The notes under the pieces: model-generated
Seen by the model: the letters and a program-made list of their open reading frames with translations, nothing else
Databases searched by the model: none
Told to the model about the DNA's origin: nothing
Program-made: the position numbers and the translations under genes
Shown here: positions 61,379 through 64,000 of the stretch, piece after piece
How positions within the stretch are numbered: the first letter of the stretch is position 1
Layout of the letters: every line of letters starts with the position of its first letter
Source: Tilletiaria anomala UBC 951
Lineage: Eukaryota > Basidiomycota > Exobasidiomycetes > Georgefischeriales > Tilletiariaceae
DNA: 64,000 nt
Assembly (NCBI RefSeq): GCF_000711695.1
Contig: NW_013546986.1
Span: 85,720 to 149,719, forward strand
Direction of reading: 5' to 3'

Positions 61379-62958
61379 ATGCCATCTGCTGAAGTTTTCA
61401 ACGGCGGTGCCGAGAACGTCCTCTACACCACCAGCAATGGCGCGCCCTACGCGCAGCCATATGAGGCGCAGCGCGTCCACGTTGGCAACAAGCAGGTCGG
61501 ATCGATTCTGACTCTCCAGGATTTCCACCACATTGGTACGTCATGGTGGTTCCCAGTACGGCTTGCTACGATTTGGGACACGTGTCGCTAACAATCCCCC
61601 CGCTGTTCACTATAGACCTTCTCGCGCACTTTGACCGCGAGCGCATCCCAGAGCGTGTCGTTCACGCCAAGGGTGGCGGAGCCCACGGTGTCTTCGAGGC
61701 CACCCACGACATTTCGGACCTGTCCTGCGCCAAGCTTTTCGAGGTCGGCAAGAAGACACCCATCACACTGCGTTTCTCGACCGTTGGTGGCGAGTCTGGT
61801 AGTGCAGACACGGCGCGCGATCCCCGTGGCTTTGCGATCAAGTTCAGGACCGAGGAGGGCAACCTCGACTGGGTCTTTAACAACACCCCCGTCTTCTTCC
61901 TCCGCGACCCGGCAAAGTTCCCGCACTTCATCCACACCCAGAAGCGTGACCCGCAGACCCACCTGAAAGATGCGGACATGTTCTGGGACTACCTCTCGCA
62001 GAACCCGGAGTCGATCCACCAGGTCATGATCTTGATGGGCGACCGTGGTATCCCCCGCGGCCACGCGTTCCAGCACGGGTACTCTGGCCACACCTTCAAG
62101 TTCGTCAACCACAAAGGCGAGTGGCAGTATGTCCAGATCCACGTCCGCTCCGACCAGGGCGTCAAGTTCTACACGCAGGAGGAGGGCACCAAGCTCGCTG
62201 GTGAGAACCCCGATGTCCACAACCAGGAGCTCTTCGAGCAGATCGAGCGCGGAGAGTTCCCATCTTGGACCGTCTCAGTGCAGACCATGACGCAAGAGCA
62301 GGCCGACAAATTTAAACACTCTGTCTTCGACCTCACCAAGGTCTGGCCACATTCGGAGTTCCCGCTGCGCCCGGTTGGCAAGATTACACTGAACAAGAAC
62401 CCGAGTAACTACTTTGCGGAAATCGAGCAGGTCGCTTTCTCGCCTTCGCACCTCGTCCCTGGCATCGAGCCTTCCGCTGACCCGGTTCTGCAATCGCGCC
62501 TCTTCTCGTACCCGGACACGCACCGTCACCGTCTCGGAGTCAACTACCAGCAGATTCCTGTCAACGCACCCCTCGTGCCCGTCGCCAACTTCCAGCGCGA
62601 CGGCCCGATGTGCGTCAACGGCAACCAGGGCAGCCGGCCGAACTACATCAGCACCATCCGGCCGCTGCAGTACACCAAGCGGCAGACGGCCAATGCGGCG
62701 CACGAGGCCAAGATCAGCAGCGAGGTTGAGCACTTCCTCAGCCAGGTCGACGACTTGGACTTTGAACAGCCGCGCGCGCTGTGGGAAAAGGTGTTCGACG
62801 ACGGCGCAAAGCAGCGCTTCGTCAGCAACGTCGCGGGCCACATGTCTGGTTGCAAGAACAAGAACATCGTCAAGCGCCAGCTCGAGGTATTCAAGCGCGT
62901 GTCGCCGCAGATCTCAGATGCACTCAGCGCCAAGCTTGGCATCTCGGCTAAGATCTAA
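61379..62958 (+). CDS. Monofunctional heme catalase, small subunit
   Basis: Decomposes hydrogen peroxide. Exons join(61379..61535, 61616..62958), 499 aa, the standard small-subunit (clade 3) size. Catalytic His is in ERVVHAKGGGAHGVFEAT (His ~69), the Asn in DWVFNNTPVFF, and the proximal heme Tyr in RLFSYPDTHRHRLG. Also present: TLRFSTVGGESGSADT, DPRGFAIKFRTEEGNLDWVF and HTFKFVNHKGEWQYVQ. NADPH-site residues (HRHRLG.N) follow the clade-3 pattern. The C-terminus SAKI resembles a weak peroxisomal targeting signal, so a peroxisomal or dual location is likely. A single intron splits codon 53. Confidence 0.95.
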
Positions 62959-64000
62959 TGCACCAAAAAGTCAAGTTGCTCTCCCAGTTGTGTTTGCGAT
63001 TCCTGGCGGACGAGCTTGCCATGTACATCATGTCTTCCCCGTAGGCCTCTGTCTTTATGCATGCATTGGCCTTTCCTTCGGGACTCGCTTGTGACTGCTC
63101 TTCTCGTTGCGCACTCCGAACGGCTTCATCAGATCTCATGGACGCGCCACAGTGAGACTCTCAAACGTTGCGTAATAAGACAATCGCCACCGCCCTTGTT
63201 CCGTTTTAACTCAATTCATGCGATGACGGTGCGAGGACTGTCTGTGCATACTTAGCGGTGGCAGCCTGCGTGCGACGCGAGGACGGCACTTGAGCCATTC
63301 TCATCCAGCAAAATAGTAACGTTGGCTTGCACGCTACTGCTACCCGTCCCCCATACTACATCTCGGCCAGTGCTGCTTTTGGCACGCGTGGATGAACGGC
63401 GTGGTCTGTCAGCGTTTCAGCTCTCTATAGTGGTCTGTAATGAGCGATCGCTCGAATCAGAGCGCTGAGAGCATGCTAACCAGCAGCGAGCATCCTTGCT
63501 TTCATCCATGTGCATGCATGTAGATAGACAAAGTCAATGGGCCATGGGTCCCCGCTTTTCGTCAGAATCGTCAGCCAACCGGGAAAGCAGTGTCTTCTTG
63601 CATACTGCATTCGTATACTTGACTTGCTTTCGTTTCGACCGCTTTTGCTTTTTGGCATGTGCTAACGAGGCGCCCGTCCACTGGCCGCGATATCAGACCT
63701 GCGCCAGACAGAATTGCCAGCCAAATGGTAAAATGTGCGTGGGCAAGGTTCCCAAATGCTCTACCCCTATCCGTCTGCACCCCCAAAGCACATCGGATGC
63801 CAGGTTACTTCTGCTTTTGGCAGGGGTTGTTCTGTCTGCCTATGCGCCGCGCAATTCGAGAACGATCCCCCCCTGGAATGTTGATTTGAATGGTGCCATA
63901 AATAATCATGCGCCAATTGACAGATGATTGCATTGACTCATTTCAGACGACCTTTTTTGTTGTGCACATTTCAGTCTGTCCACTATATCACCCCCCCCCC
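62959..64000. other. Region downstream of catalase without recognised gene
   Basis: 1.04 kb, only short frames. It ends in a run of C at 63991-64000 at the window edge, which may mark an assembly boundary or a homopolymer. Confidence 0.45.

Overview
The window is nuclear DNA of a filamentous or dimorphic fungus, most likely a basidiomycete of the smut lineage (Ustilaginomycotina type). Genes lie on both strands, are densely packed and mostly single-copy housekeeping genes, and are interrupted by short introns of about 60-110 bp with GTGAGT/GTAAGT donors and CTGAC/CTAAC branch sites. Many proteins carry long low-complexity Ser/Ala/Gly/Glu tracts, as is usual in smut fungi. Lineage is inferred from gene architecture and remembered family sequences, not from a search. 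All exon structures were built by hand from phase-compatible splice sites.

Layout. 1-5.2 kb: UBC6 (minus, cut by the window start), a Csm1/Pcs1 monopolin-type kinetochore protein (plus) and 6-phosphofructo-2-kinase (minus). 5.2-12.1 kb: S-adenosylmethionine decarboxylase SPE2 (plus) and the HIR-complex subunit HPC2/ubinuclein (minus). 12.8-22.2 kb: NBS1/nibrin (plus) tail-to-tail with a large SYCP2/Red1-like putative meiotic axis protein (minus). 22.9-28 kb: decapping activator DCP1 (plus) and a two-finger GATA factor (minus). 28.3-31.6 kb: proteasome base subunit RPN1 (minus). 32-36 kb: a coiled-coil protein with two PAM2-like motifs (plus). 36.1-41 kb: EMC7 (minus) and an FHA/coiled-coil/tail-anchored SLMAP-Far10-like protein (plus). 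41.5-44.4 kb: divergent ribosomal protein genes RPL38/eL38 (minus) and RPS14/uS11 (plus). 46.3-51.4 kb: a gene-poor stretch with a secreted RNase T2 and at least two decayed genes, one a PhoD-type alkaline phosphatase. 51.4-57.3 kb: a GNAT acetyltransferase (plus), a class-1 type dihydroorotate dehydrogenase (minus) and an unusual GNAT-Mss4 fusion (minus). 59.4-63 kb: cyclophilin A and a small-subunit catalase (both plus), followed by 1 kb without a recognisable gene.

There are no operons. Most neighbours are divergent or convergent pairs, and one convergent pair leaves only 7 bp between stop codons. Four genes concern chromosome biology (CSM1, HPC2, NBS1, SYCP2/Red1-like) and fall within 22 kb; no co-regulation is shown. 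The items most worth checking are the SYCP2/Red1-like gene, the GNAT-Mss4 fusion, the PFK-2 whose phosphatase half has lost both catalytic histidines, the PAM2-bearing coiled-coil protein, a uORF candidate before SPE2, and repeated use of AAG 3' splice sites.
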